This document shows positions 10,500 through 22,200 of a stretch of DNA of 64,000 bases, piece after piece; the stretch's first letter is position 1, and the number at the start of each line of letters is the position of its first letter. The position numbers and the translations under genes were made by a program. The stretch comes from Plotosus lineatus. Its lineage: Eukaryota; Chordata; Actinopteri; Siluriformes; Plotosidae. The notes below the pieces were generated by a model. The model saw only the letters and a list, made by a program, of their open reading frames with translations. It was not told where the DNA came from and did not search any database. The DNA is taken from the NCBI GenBank assembly GCA_024760905.1, contig CM045735.1, positions 5,575,661-5,639,660 of the forward strand, written 5' to 3'.

Positions 10500-10785
10500 C
10501 CAAATTGCTTAACCCTATCAGGGTCATGGGGAGGCTCGTGCCTATCTCAGCCAGCACTGGGCTCAGGAAGAGTACACCTTGAGCAGCTTGCCACATCTTC
10601 ACAGGGCTAACACATTCAAACTCATAGTGGTATTTCTTACCAGTCATTGTGCATGTCTTTAGACTGTCAGAGGAGACAGGACTACCTGGGGGAAACCTAT
10701 GCAAGCATGGGGGAAACATGCAAACTCCACACAGAGATGCCTGGGTGGACATGCAGACCACTGTACCCGTGTGCTTCTCAGATGT
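10500..10785 (-). mobile_element. SINE-B copy, diverged
   Basis: Reverse-strand tail TTAACCCTATCAGGGTCATG through CATGCAAACTCCACACAGAG. The head is missing. Confidence 0.7.
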
Positions 10786-11039
10786 CCATTAAAAGACACT
10801 AAATACAGCTTTTTTATTACAGCTAAATATTACGCTTTTGTAAAATAAATACAGTGGTACCTCGACTTACAAAATTAATCCGTTCTAAGGGTGAGCTCGT
10901 AAATGGAAACGTTTGTTAGACGAAACAAAAATTCCCATAAGAAACAATAGAAAACCAATTAATCCATTCCAACCCCCTCCCAAAGTCATATAACCTGCCA
11001 CAAACATGAATTTTTGACGTAATATTTTAAGATGATGTT

Positions 11040-12082
11040 AATAGAAGTACAGAGAAGGCCAGAGGGAGCTGCATTGTGTCTTTGTGGATCTGGAGAAAGC
11101 ATATGACAGGGTGCTGAGAGGGAACTGTATTGCATGAGGAAGTCTGGAGTGGCAGAAGTATGTTAGAGTGGTGCAGGACATGTATGAGAGATGTAAGACA
11201 GTGGTGAGGTGTGCTGTCGGTGTGACAGAAGAGTTCAAGGTGGAGGTGGGATTGCATCAAGGGTCAGCTCTGAGCCCCTTCTTGTTTGCTATGGTGATGG
11301 ACAGGCTGACAGACGAGGTTAGACAAGATTCCCCATAGACTATGATGTTTGATGATGACATTGTGATCTGTAGTGAGAGTAGAGAACAAGTGGAGGAAAA
11401 TCTAGAGGGGTGGAGGTATGCCTTGGAAAGGAGAGGAATGAAGGTTAGCCTCAGTAAGACAGAAGACATGTGTGTGAACGACAAGGACCCAAGAGGAACG
11501 GTGATGTTACAGGGAGCAGAGATAAAGAAGGTGGAGGATTTTAAGTTCTTAGGCTCAACAATCCAGAGCAATGGAGAGTGTGGAAAAGAGGTGAAGAAGC
11601 GTGTGCAGGCTGGTTGGAATGGGTGGAGAAGTGTACAAGACGGTGTTGAGGCCAGCGATGTTGTATGGTTTAGAAACAGTGGCGCTGAGGAAAAGACAGG
11701 AGGCAGAGCTGGAGGTAGCAGAGATGAAAATGTTGAGATTCTCTTTTGGAGTAACGAGGCTGGATAGGATCAGGAATGAGTACACCTGAGGGACAGCACA
11801 TGTAAGAAGTTTTGGAGACAAAGTCAGCGAGGCTAGATTGAGATGGTTTGGACATGTACAGAGGAGGGATAGTGAGTATATTGGTAGTAGATGCTGAGGT
11901 TGAAACTACCAGGCAGAAGGCCCAGAGGAAGACCAAAGAGAAGATTTATGGATGTGGTGGTGGACATGAAGGTCGTTGGTGTAAGAGAAGAAGATGCAGA
12001 GGATAGGGTGAGATGGAGTCAGATGATTCGCTGTGGCGACCCCTGAAGGGAGCAGCCAGAAGGAAAAGAAGAAGGAAGAAGA
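11040..12082 (+). mobile_element. RTE-like LINE, 3' half with reverse transcriptase, dead
   Basis: Translation gives the RT block CVFVDLEKAYDRV, EEFKVEVGLHQGSALSPFLF, the region around MMFDDDIVICSESREQVEEN, then the tail [16 protein letters not shown] and FMDVVVDMKVVGVREEDAED. It is inactive: TAG at 11,336-11,338 sits just before the catalytic block, the usual F-A-D-D reads F-D-D-D, and several frameshifts follow. The 3' end CAGATGATTCGCTGTGGCGA with a (GAA)-rich tail is the same as the SINE-A2 tail. The RTE assignment is from memory of similar fish elements. Confidence 0.8.
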
Positions 12083-12434
12083 TGTAACAATAAACATTTC
12101 ACAATAATAACACATGCATAGTAACATTAATAAGACTTAAATTAACAATAAATATTAATAAAATAAGAATAAACAATAAGTCAATAAACAATACAGTAAG
12201 TGTGTCTGAACTTAAGAATTGCACTTAACATTAACTTACACGACTAATTTTTTTTTTTTTACTTTTTATTTATTTTGTTTTTTGGATTTTTTTAACTGTT
12301 TTATTTCACGTGACTAATTTTGATCACTTGTCTTCTGCTGCTTGGCCGCACTCCCATCGCCGCGGCTGATCTCTTTCGACTTGATCCACAATAGGAGAAG
12401 CCTCTCCATCACATCATTGAGTCCTGATCTTTCC

Positions 12435-12648
12435 TCAGATTAAATACTAACCCCCTTTGCTGGTTTAACGCTCTTCAACATGGCCTTCTGTTTGAGAATT
12501 GTACAAATTCTCGATGCATTTTTCCCAAACTCCTCACACAGATCGGCCACGCGGACTCCTTTTTCATGTTTATTTATGATTTCAAGCTTCGTTTCGAGGG
12601 AAATCGTTTTCTCCTCTTGAACACATCAGCCGCCTTCTTACGACCCAT
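12435..12648 (-). pseudogene. Tigger-type transposase N-terminal relic
   Basis: From an ATG at 12,648 the reverse strand reads MGRKKAADVFK. After a frame change it reads ISLETKLEIINKHEKGVRVA and then DLCEEFGKNASRICTILKQK, the helix-turn-helix typical of Tigger/jerky/CENP-B proteins. No catalytic domain remains. Confidence 0.75.
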
Positions 12649-13654
12649 CTTAGAAACACTGAGATGTGCACAATAAAAAAATAAGACTAAAAAGTCACAA
12701 AATCCAAACCACAGAAAAGAAAAACTTTTGTACATGTGCATGCTACTTTGGTCAGCACAGAAAGGAGAATGGAGGAGTACATGCGGAAGAATACGAGGCT
12801 AATTGGCATGTATGACTCTGAGGAACATGCTTTTTTAACATACTGGTGGACCAGCTTTATAAATGTAATTTCGCATCCTCTACACTCGGTGGCAGTGGCG
12901 CTCTCACTGTGTTTTCTGTGGTGTAAGGAAAAAGCACCAAGCAAATGATATGAAGCGCAGTAAGCACTATTTATAGTCATGCACGAGGCACTGGGGGAAT
13001 GTTTTTTCCCCCCCTTCCTATAGGGGCATCACAGAAAATAATTGAGAATCACTGCACAAGGCATTACTGGAGTGCAGAGGAATATATGTGGAAGAATATA
13101 AGGCTAATCAAACCGGAAAAGCCATTTCTCCAGCAGAGCTCGTAAGTCAAAAATTTGCTGGTTGGATAGAGCAAATTTTTGGTGGAATCTAAGCTCGTAT
13201 CATGGAAAATTCATGATAAAACACACTCGTAAGTCGAGGTACCACTGTATTATAAATTAAAATGCTTCGAAAATTAGAAATGCACTCAGAGTGTGCAGAC
13301 CCCCACCAAGGTAGTGCAATCATATTTTTGCATGGATCATAATGGCAGATAATGTAGATTTACAGTGCCCCCTTGTGGCTTGTTCCACAATTAATTTTAA
13401 GCTCTGTATTTTTTTTCTCCTGGCGCATTCTGAGTGACTTTCGCTTCCTTGCCCTGTTGTGCAATGATAAAAAAAAAAATTCTCCAAGACGAGCCTTGAT
13501 CCAGATTGGGATGATGCTCAAAATTTTATCATTTCTTTCTTGGCCTAAGTTCCCCATTTGATAAAAAGTTTGTGTGAATCCGTGCATCCAACCAATCTCA
13601 AGACAGTAGTATGCAGTACGAGTAGTTACGCTGGGGATGATTTCTGTTCAAGAG

Positions 13655-13960
13655 TGTCATGGTGGCGTAAGGGTTCGCATGTTCACCTTACAAAGCGACA
13701 GTCCTGGTTTCGAGTCCCTGGCTCAGTGAGGGCATTTCAGTGTACGGTTTGCGTTCTCTCCCTGTACTTGTGAGGGTTTCCTCTGTGTACTTCGGTTTCC
13801 ACTCACAGTCTAAAGACATGCGCAAGACTAATTGGCTGTTCTAAATTGCCCCTAGGTGTGAATGTGAATGGTTGTGTGTGATTGTAGGCCCTGTGATGGA
13901 CTGACGACTGACTCCCTGGAACCTAACAGGATTAAGCAGGTGAATTGATGAATAAATGAG
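13655..13960 (+). mobile_element. SINE-B copy downstream of pcyt1b
   Basis: Head GTGTCATGGTGGCGTAAGGG, B box GGTTTCGAGTCCCTGG, middle AGACATGCGCAAGACTAATT and CTGTTCTAAATTGCCCCTAG. Moderately diverged. Confidence 0.8.
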
Positions 13961-14024
13961 TGATTTTTGTAACTTTATGGTGCATCTGAGAAAATCAGGA
14001 AATAAACTGGAGACGAATTTATGA

Positions 14025-14030
14025 TTTATT
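14025..14030 (-). promoter_or_regulatory. Candidate poly(A) signal of pcyt1b
   Basis: AATAAA on the reverse strand about 195 bases after the pcyt1b stop codon. It is the first canonical hexamer found downstream. Its use is inferred from position only. Confidence 0.5.
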
Positions 14031-14224
14031 GATATGGGATAATACATAGAAACTGTGATGCGTTTTACTTTAATATAACATACAAATACAGTGATGTAGT
14101 TTATCAGCCAGGGCATCAAAGTGTGGAATGCAGCAACCAGGTTCTACAGGTTCGTGAAGTACAGTATGTCTGTGCTGGATCTGAGTCCTTGCATACATGG
14201 GTTGTGTATGATGTACAGTAGCAT

Positions 14225-14344
14225 TCAGAAAGTCGAAGGTGACGGAGAGCGTCCTCTTGTGGGGCTGCCGCTGGGTGAGGTGTGGGGTGACTGGTACGGT
14301 GACAAGGCCTGCAGCACACGGCCGCTCCTCTCCTGGATCGCATG
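14225..14344 (-). CDS. pcyt1b: pcyt1b coding exon 8 (short phosphorylation tail)
   Basis: Acceptor CCAAAAG. It encodes [20 protein letters not shown] and [19 protein letters not shown], then TGA at 14,227-14,225. It matches the start of the P domain (QERS..LQALSP..SP), but the acidic C-terminal end seen in mammalian CCT-beta is absent. Either the tail is shorter in this lineage or another isoform exists. Confidence 0.9.
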   Translation of the reverse strand, partial: HAIQERSGRVLQALSPYQSPHTSPSGSPTRGRSPSPSTF

Positions 14345-16163
14345 CTTTTGGAGAAAGTGCATTAAAGTCTTTATTAAGGAAGGGTTGTCTATTAATAACA
14401 ATTCTCCATAAATACTACATTTGTATCATACAGGATTGTAACAAATGGCCCAGACACCCACCCATGGTCCATCAGGGCCGAAGAGCTCCAGGAAGTTTCC
14501 AATAAACTCGCGGGATTTCTCTTCCCATTTCAGTATGAGGTCATGGCTTTTCTCTTCCACGCGGTGCACTAAGTGTTTCGACTTCTCTTCCACTGTTCTC
14601 ACCGTTTCTTTCATCTTGTCCACCTGGTTCTGTAGGCGATACTTTTTCTCCTGCGATGATAAACAGGAAGTGACTCATTATAGTATATTTCCTGCATGTC
14701 AGGCATTCATGGATTCAAATTTACATCTAACACAGAATACATTTTTTCATCATTCATTTACCAAACTGTTTAATTCTTGCAGGGAGGCTGGAGCCTATCT
14801 CAACCAACTCTGGGCGAAGGCTGGGTTAGACCCTGTACAGCTTACCAGTCTGTTGCAGAGCCGAAAAACGCACCAACATTCACACTCACACTAACAACTA
14901 TGGGCAATTTGAAACCGCTAGTTAGCCTAATTAGCCTTGGACATGCTAACCACCATGCTACCATACTGCCCTTCACAGGATACAGCGGATGGCTAATCTG
15001 GTTTTCTTACATTTATAAAACCAACATTCAGTTCTCGGGCTGTGTAGCCTCTTTGCAGGTTCCTTCGCACGTAGACGTCGTAGTCGCGGACGATGCGTGT
15101 GATGAGGTCGGAGGTAGAAATGCCTTCCGTTCTTTGTGTGGCTACAAACATTCCTAAAACCACCATCAACACCAACAAAACATGACACACCCTTTACAAT
15201 CTACAGAATAGACCATGTACAGGAATAAAGTGTTGCGCTTGGCCCTACCTGCTGCTTTGATATGTTTATACACATCTTCTGATCCTGCAGAAGTGTATGG
15301 GATGTCATCATGGGCCACAAAGTCAATCTGCATAAAAAAAAAACCCAAAAAACCCCCAGTGTATTTATGTGTCATAAATAAAATTTAACTACATTTAAGA
15401 TGGTGTGATGATTTGAACTTAAAGTAGAACATGATTAAGTCACGGTCTACGAACCCTGTGTTTCTTGAGGAACTCAGGAGTGATGGTCCATGGAGCATCT
15501 CGGACCACCTCGTCTACGTAGCGGCAGTGTATGAGGGCTTCATAACGTTCGGCTTCAGTCATTACCGTGTAGCCTTTATACTTGTGTGTCAGCTTATCGC
15601 TGCAAACTGAAACACACACATACAAGTAGCTACATTCAGTATATAAATAGATATGTTTACACTCAAGTGAGGTCTGAAATTTCTAAGTACAAGTTATGGC
15701 GCCGCTCGGAATGATCTCCATGAGTCACGGGTTGATTTGAAATAGCCCCGGTCCCACCTCAGTCCCTGTATTGTCATTGGTTGGCTACATTTTTGTTGTT
15801 GATGTTGTTGTTGTTGTTGTTTGCTTGATTTTCCATCTTCTTCTTCTTCTTTTTCTTTCAGCTGTTCCCTTCAGGGGTCGCCACAGTAAACCATCCGCCT
15901 CCATCTCACCCTGTCCTCTGCATCATCTACTCTTACTCCAACTACCTTCATGCCCTCCTTCACCACATCCATAAATCTTCTCTTTGGTCTTCTTCTCAGC
16001 CTTCTGCTGGTAGTTCCAACCTCTGCATCCTACTACCAATATACTCACTATCCCTCCTCTGTACATGTCCAAACCATCTCAATCTAGCTTTGCTTGATTT
16101 TTGATATACCATATTAATCCTGCAAGATAAATTAATACCGCTGCATTTAACCCATCCAAAGTG

Positions 16164-16216
<53 letters not shown>

Positions 16217-19200
16217 AGAGCAGTGTGTTACCATACACAACCATGCACATCTTTGAACTGTAGGAGGAAACCAGAGTCCCTGGAGGAAACCCATGCAAGC
16301 ATGGGGGAAACTCCACACAGAAATGCCCGAGATTGGGACTAGAACCAAGGACCTTCTCTTCTTTCTGTGAGGCACTATACCAACCAGAAAATGGATCGTT
16401 TATGTTTTTAATGGTCAGCATGTAAGGTGGCATGGTGGCGTAGTGGTTAGCACGCCCGCCTCATAGCATGAAGGTTCTGGGCTCGATTCTCAACTCAGGT
16501 GTTTCTGTGTGGCGTTTGCATGTTCTCCCCGTACTTGCTTGGGTTTCCTCCAGGGATTCCGGTTTCCTCCCACAGTCCAAAAACATGCACAGTAGGTTAA
16601 TTGGCTGTTCCAAATCTCCCCTAGGTGTGAATGGTTGTGTGAGTGTTGGCCCTGCGATGGCCTGGCAAGCTGTCCATGGTATACCTTGCCCTCGCCTGTA
16701 GTCGGCTGAGATGGGTGCCAACCTCCCTGTGACCCTAATTAGGAGTAAGCGGTTCAGAAAATGAATGAATGAATGGTCAGCGTGTCTGTGAGTGCACTTC
16801 TTAGTCTCACCTCCAACAATCAAACATGTGTTGGGGAACAGATTCTTGGCTTGCATAAGGGCACGGGCGTGGCCCGAATGGAAGAGGTCGAAAATTCCAT
16901 CAGCATAAACTCTGATTGGCCGGTGAGCTGTATAAGAATTAAAAAAAAAAAAAAGGCTTGTGTTATGTTAGCATTTCAGTTTTTCATGTCTAATTTAAAA
17001 GCACAGAAGGAGAGATTACCAGGCGTGCCACGCCGAGCCTGGGCTAAAGTCACTTTCTCATAGGCGATTTCAGAATGACTGCTTGAACCTTTAGCAAAGA
17101 TCGCAGGTTCCCGTAAACTCTGGAAAGAAGAAACATCAAAGAAAATTTCGGGATTTTTATTTTATATTCGAAACAAGAATTCTTAACATCTTAACATCCT
17201 TTACGAGAACAAGGAGAATGATTTATTATATTCAGCAGGTACATGAAATCCACACATCTGTCTGTGCACACTTTCGCTGTGTGTGGCATCACAATTTGGC
17301 AGTAGTGTCTCATTTTCCACTGATTAGAAGGTTGGCGATTCAAGCCGCAATACAACCACGTTACCGCTGTTGGGTCCTTGACAAACGCCTTTTACTCTCA
17401 ACGACAAATGTAAGTACAGTCACTATCCGAGTTACGACCTAGATCGGTTCCGACCAACCAGTCGTAAGTCGGATTAATCGTAAGTCGGATATTTAACACA
17501 ACGAAACGTACTGTGAGTGTGAGATGCTGGGATGCTGTGCTACCACCACTATCTTATGCCGGACTTATACAGGAAACTCACAGTAGGCATCCGCTAGACA
17601 TGGTCATAAATACTGGGTGGTCGTAACTTGCGTACGTTGTAACTCGAATAGTGACTGTAAATACAAATGCTGTAAATGTAAACAAAAAAAATCCGGATAT
17701 TGCAAAGTCCCTTCTTGAAAAGTAGGCCTTTCTATGCCTATATCCCACACAGTAGTGGTTCAATGGTTAAGCCTCTGAGTTACTGATCAAAAGGTTGGTG
17801 CGTCAACACCCTCCACTACTACCAAGTTGCCATTGTTGGGTCCTGAGGCAAGGCCCCTAACATTCAACTGCTCAGTTATATCAGGGAGTTAAACATGCAA
17901 ATCACTAATACGCCTTTCTCATCAGTGTCAGTTTCACGCCGATACCCACAATGCCTCAAGGAGGAAACACCCCGCGGTGTAGACGTGGAAAACGACCCCT
18001 CCCCCGTCCCCCGTCCCATCCTGTCCCTTCACCTTCCCTTCGAAGGCATGATTCTGCAACAATAGCTGAAGTGAAGATTCACAGCCTTTTATTTCACGGG
18101 AAAAAAAGCGTATGATCACCATGAGCATCGTATGTTAGAACCCGGTGCTTGTCGATGCTCACACATTGTTCACAGTGGTCATATGGTGCTGGCGGTAACG
18201 TCAGATTATTACGAGGAAATCATACGTTTTTGTCTTCCCGCATAAATGCACAAGAAAAATCAAACGTGATAGAATTCACCACAGGTAGCTGCAGAAGGCA
18301 ACTTGCGATACACGCGACTGCATTCATGTGGCAGATTCATCTAATTAAAAAATAAGGAAATTAAGGAAGAATAGGGGAAAAAGTTAAGGAAAATGCCACA
18401 AAAACAAGGCCAATTGTGTAAACAAACAAAAAAAAACCCCAAACGAACACAAAACAAAAAACAACCCAAAACCCCCCAACAAAACTACTTACATTTTTAT
18501 GTGAGGTGCGCATCTCAGTGTGCACGCGCATCTGTATGTGTGTGTATTTACATTTTATTTACATTTTATGCATTATTTTTGAATGTTTAATTGTTATCAT
18601 AAGCATTTATAGCGTTGAATATGTATTTATTGATATTAAATACACATATATACGTACACGGGGCAGTGGTGGTCTAGTGGTATAGGGTGCTGGATTGCTG
18701 ATCCAAAGGTTGGGGGTTTGATTCCTACTCTCCACAAGGTTGTCACTGTCCTCCCCAGTGCATCTAACTGGGTTATAAAAGGCGGGCCATGTCTGTCACT
18801 GTCTATGGTGTGAGGCATGTAAAAGAACCATTGCTGACTTTCGACAAGAGTAGGCTGCAAAGCCGTCGGCGTGTTTCCGCCCTGCGATGGCCTGGCGAGC
18901 TGTCCAGGGTGTACTCTGCTCTCGCCCGAAGTTGGCTGGGATGGGTGCCAGCCTCCCTGCGACCCTAATTAGGATTAAGCGGTTACAGAAAATGAACTGA
19001 ACTGATATATACGTACATGTACGTATACGTCAATTGGGGGGGGGGGTGTGATCCTACTTTGTGGTATTTGGCGGTCGCGAGGAGATCTCGGTCCCAATTA
19101 ACCGCTGAAAGTGAGTGATCCCTGTATTAGTGTAATCGTTCTGAAAATTTTCATCATTCATTTTATGAACCACCCCCAGTGCACTAACTGGGTTATCAAA

Positions 19201-22200
19201 GGCCAGGCTGTCTATGGTGTGAGGTTCATGTAAAAGAATCATTGCTGTCTTTCGTCAAGAGGAGCTACATAGCCGACAGCGTGTTTCCGCCCTGCAATGG
19301 CCTGGCGAGCTGATCAGGGTGCATTCTGCTCTCGCCCGGAGTCGGCTGGGATGGGCGCCACCCTCCTGGCGACCATAATTAGGATTATGCGGCTCAGAAA
19401 ATGAATGAATGAAAGTTCAATTGAGTACAATCATGAACCAGATGCAATTTTATGTTCTTTTATGAGTCTTTATTTCATTATAATTATTACACTTAAAAAC
19501 ACTGTCATTCATAAAAATAAAAAAAATTTAAAAAACGGTATTTGAAACCACTCCCACATCATATAAAAGTCATCCTGTGACTCATTGCAGTGGATTGGTA
19601 TAATGCGGTTGTAAAGTCATTCCGATATTGATACTTTAGACGCAGTAATCTGTGCCACGCCTTCCACATACAATCTTCGCTTCCATCATTCCGTCTATAT
19701 CTGGAATTGAGATAAGAATCAGCAGTAATGTTTCCAACACACATCAGAACTACATAAATAAACAGTGTATGTGCAGCAGCATCGAACTGATGTGTGACGT
19801 TGTCAGCGGTCTTTGGACCATCAGCTGTTAGGAGTATAAACTCCAACTGGCTAATGAGTCTCAGGTAAGAGGAATAATCATGTAATCTTTACAGGATACA
19901 CCTCTTTTTATTTAAAACTTGCAGTATAAACCTTCCGGATGATGGAGCCTATTTCAGCCGACTCTAAGTGAAAGCGGGGTACGTCCTGGAATGGCTCGTC
20001 AAAGCAGGGTAGACATGCACTCGAGTATTCACACTCACACCTCGGGGCAATTTAGAACAGATAATTAGCTTAACGTGCATGTCTTTGAATTGTTGGAGGA
20101 AACCGGGATATGTGGAGGTCACCCGGGGAGGACATGTGAACGCCAAACAGAAATGTCCTCGCCAAACTCGGGAAATTCTTGCTGTAAGGACGACGTGCTG
20201 ACCACTACGCCACTGTGCCGTCCTAGGCGAATCGTGCCGTTGAATATGATCACTCACTGACTTGTTTGCCGAAGGGTTTAATCCTATCAGGGTCGTGGGG
20301 AGGTTGGAGCCTATCTCAGCTGACAGTAGGTTAATGCGGGATACACCTGAACAGCTCACAAGAGCTTCCAAGGGTCAACACATAGACACAACCGCTCACA
20401 GTCCCACCTAAGGGGTCATTTTGAGCAGTCGGTTGCAGTCAGATTCCATAAAGTGCATGTTTTTGGACTGTTGGAGGAGACCGGAGTAGCCAGAGGAAGC
20501 CCACGCAAGCACAGGGACGGCGCATGCAGACTCCACACCCAAAGCCTTCTTGCTGTGAGGTGGACGTAACCGCTTAATCGTAATTAGGATCGCGGGGAGA
20601 CTGGCGCCCATCCCAATCGACTCCGGGCGAGGGCAGAGTACACCCTGGACGGCTTGCCAGGCCATCACAGGGCGGAAGCACACTTACGGCTTTGCAGCTA
20701 GTCTTGCCAAAAGTCAGCAATGGTTCTTTTACATGAACCTCTCACCATAGACAGTGAGAGACACAGCCGGCCTTTGATAATCCAGTTAGCCGCACTGGGG
20801 GGGACAGTGAAGTGACAACCTGGGGAGAGTGGGACTCGAACCCTCAACCTTAGGATCAGCGATCCAGCACCTTTACCACCAGGCCACCATCACCCACACC
20901 CCTTGATAGATGTATTAAATTTTCAGATTTACATCCATAATATGTCTCTGCTGCATTTCCCAACACACGTGCTCTCTGGAACACGGTGTCCTCGGTGTAC
21001 GTGTGTTAAGAGGTGAAAGAGCAAAACTGTGGAGCAGGGTAACCGCGAAAAGGTTTCGGAAAGTGCATGTTGTTTGCAATGTAACTCATCAGAATTTTAT
21101 TTTATTTTTTTACTAGCATTAGCCATGCATTCATTTTCTGAACTGCTTAATCCTAATTAGGGTCGCAGGAAGGCTGGTGTCCATCTCAGCCAACTCTGGA
21201 CGAGTGGAAAGAGTACACTCTGGGCGGCTCGCCAGGCCTTCGTAGTGTAGCATTAGCCATGACAGATGCAGATATGGATACCCAGACTTCACATAGTATA
21301 ATTAAAAGCAATTAATAACCCCACATTGCTGAGTTTAAATCAAATACGTAACAGGTATGTGACAGAAATTTAGAGAATAAGTTTATTTTGACATCAGAAA
21401 AGATTTTTTGTGTGTATCAGTTGTTTTTTTTTTTTTTGGGATATACAAAAAGAGAAATTTGGCTCCGTATCTAATCCATCAACACACACCAAGACACACA
21501 CAACCAGTGAACAAACAAACTTGGAGCAGTGGGATCACTACACACTGCAGTACCTTGAGGGCAGTTGGGGATAAGATCGCCCCCTACCCATTTGTCCCTG
21601 CCAGCACAGGAATAGAACCAGCAAGCTTTCGGTCCAAAACCTGCTTGTCTAACCATTAGGCCTGGATACATCTTTAATTGCTGTTTAAAAAAAAATAAAT
21701 AAAAAAGCATGAACAGATTCGGATATCAGGTGCATTATGAATGTATTCATTACTTATTTGTGAGGCGCTGCACCGAATCTAGGCACTTGTCGCAAGTGAC
21801 GTATGGTGCTTGTAAGACAAAGCGCGACTTATCCGGACTTCCGATCTTTCAAGTGAGCAAGCGAAGGTTGAGTACTAAACAAGTATTCAATGTACACTTG
21901 CTCACTTGAAAGACCGGAAGTCTGGATAAGCCGCGCTTTGTCTCACAAGCACCATACGTCACTTGTGACAAGCGCCTACATTTGGTGGAGCGCCTCACAT
22001 ATGTGCATGAACTAGAGGAGGAAACCGGAGTACCCGAAGGAAACCTATACAAGCACAAAATCATGCAAACTCTGCAAGGAAACGCCCACTCCGGCCCTGA
22101 GGCTCAAACCCAGGACCTTCTTGCCGGGAGGTGGACGTGTTAACCAGTGCGCCAGCACAACGCCATCAGTGTAGCAAACTTTTTTGTTTTTTGTTTTGTA

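Larger units (their letters stand above)
10852..13247 (-). mobile_element. Tigger/pogo-like DNA transposon, broken by a LINE
   Basis: The ends CAGTGGTACCTCGACTTAC and GTAAGTCGAGGTACCACTG are perfect inverted repeats flanked by TA. The reverse strand near 12,435-12,648 encodes remnants of a CENP-B/Tigger-type DNA-binding domain. The left half is interrupted by a LINE at about 11,040-12,082. The element lies in the space between the 3' ends of pdk3 and pcyt1b. Confidence 0.88.

Noticed and set aside
16424..16500. Functional tRNA genes suggested by A- and B-box text at many SINE heads
   Set aside because: No cloverleaf-capable 3' half or discriminator. Always followed by the same SINE body. These are tRNA-derived retroposon heads.
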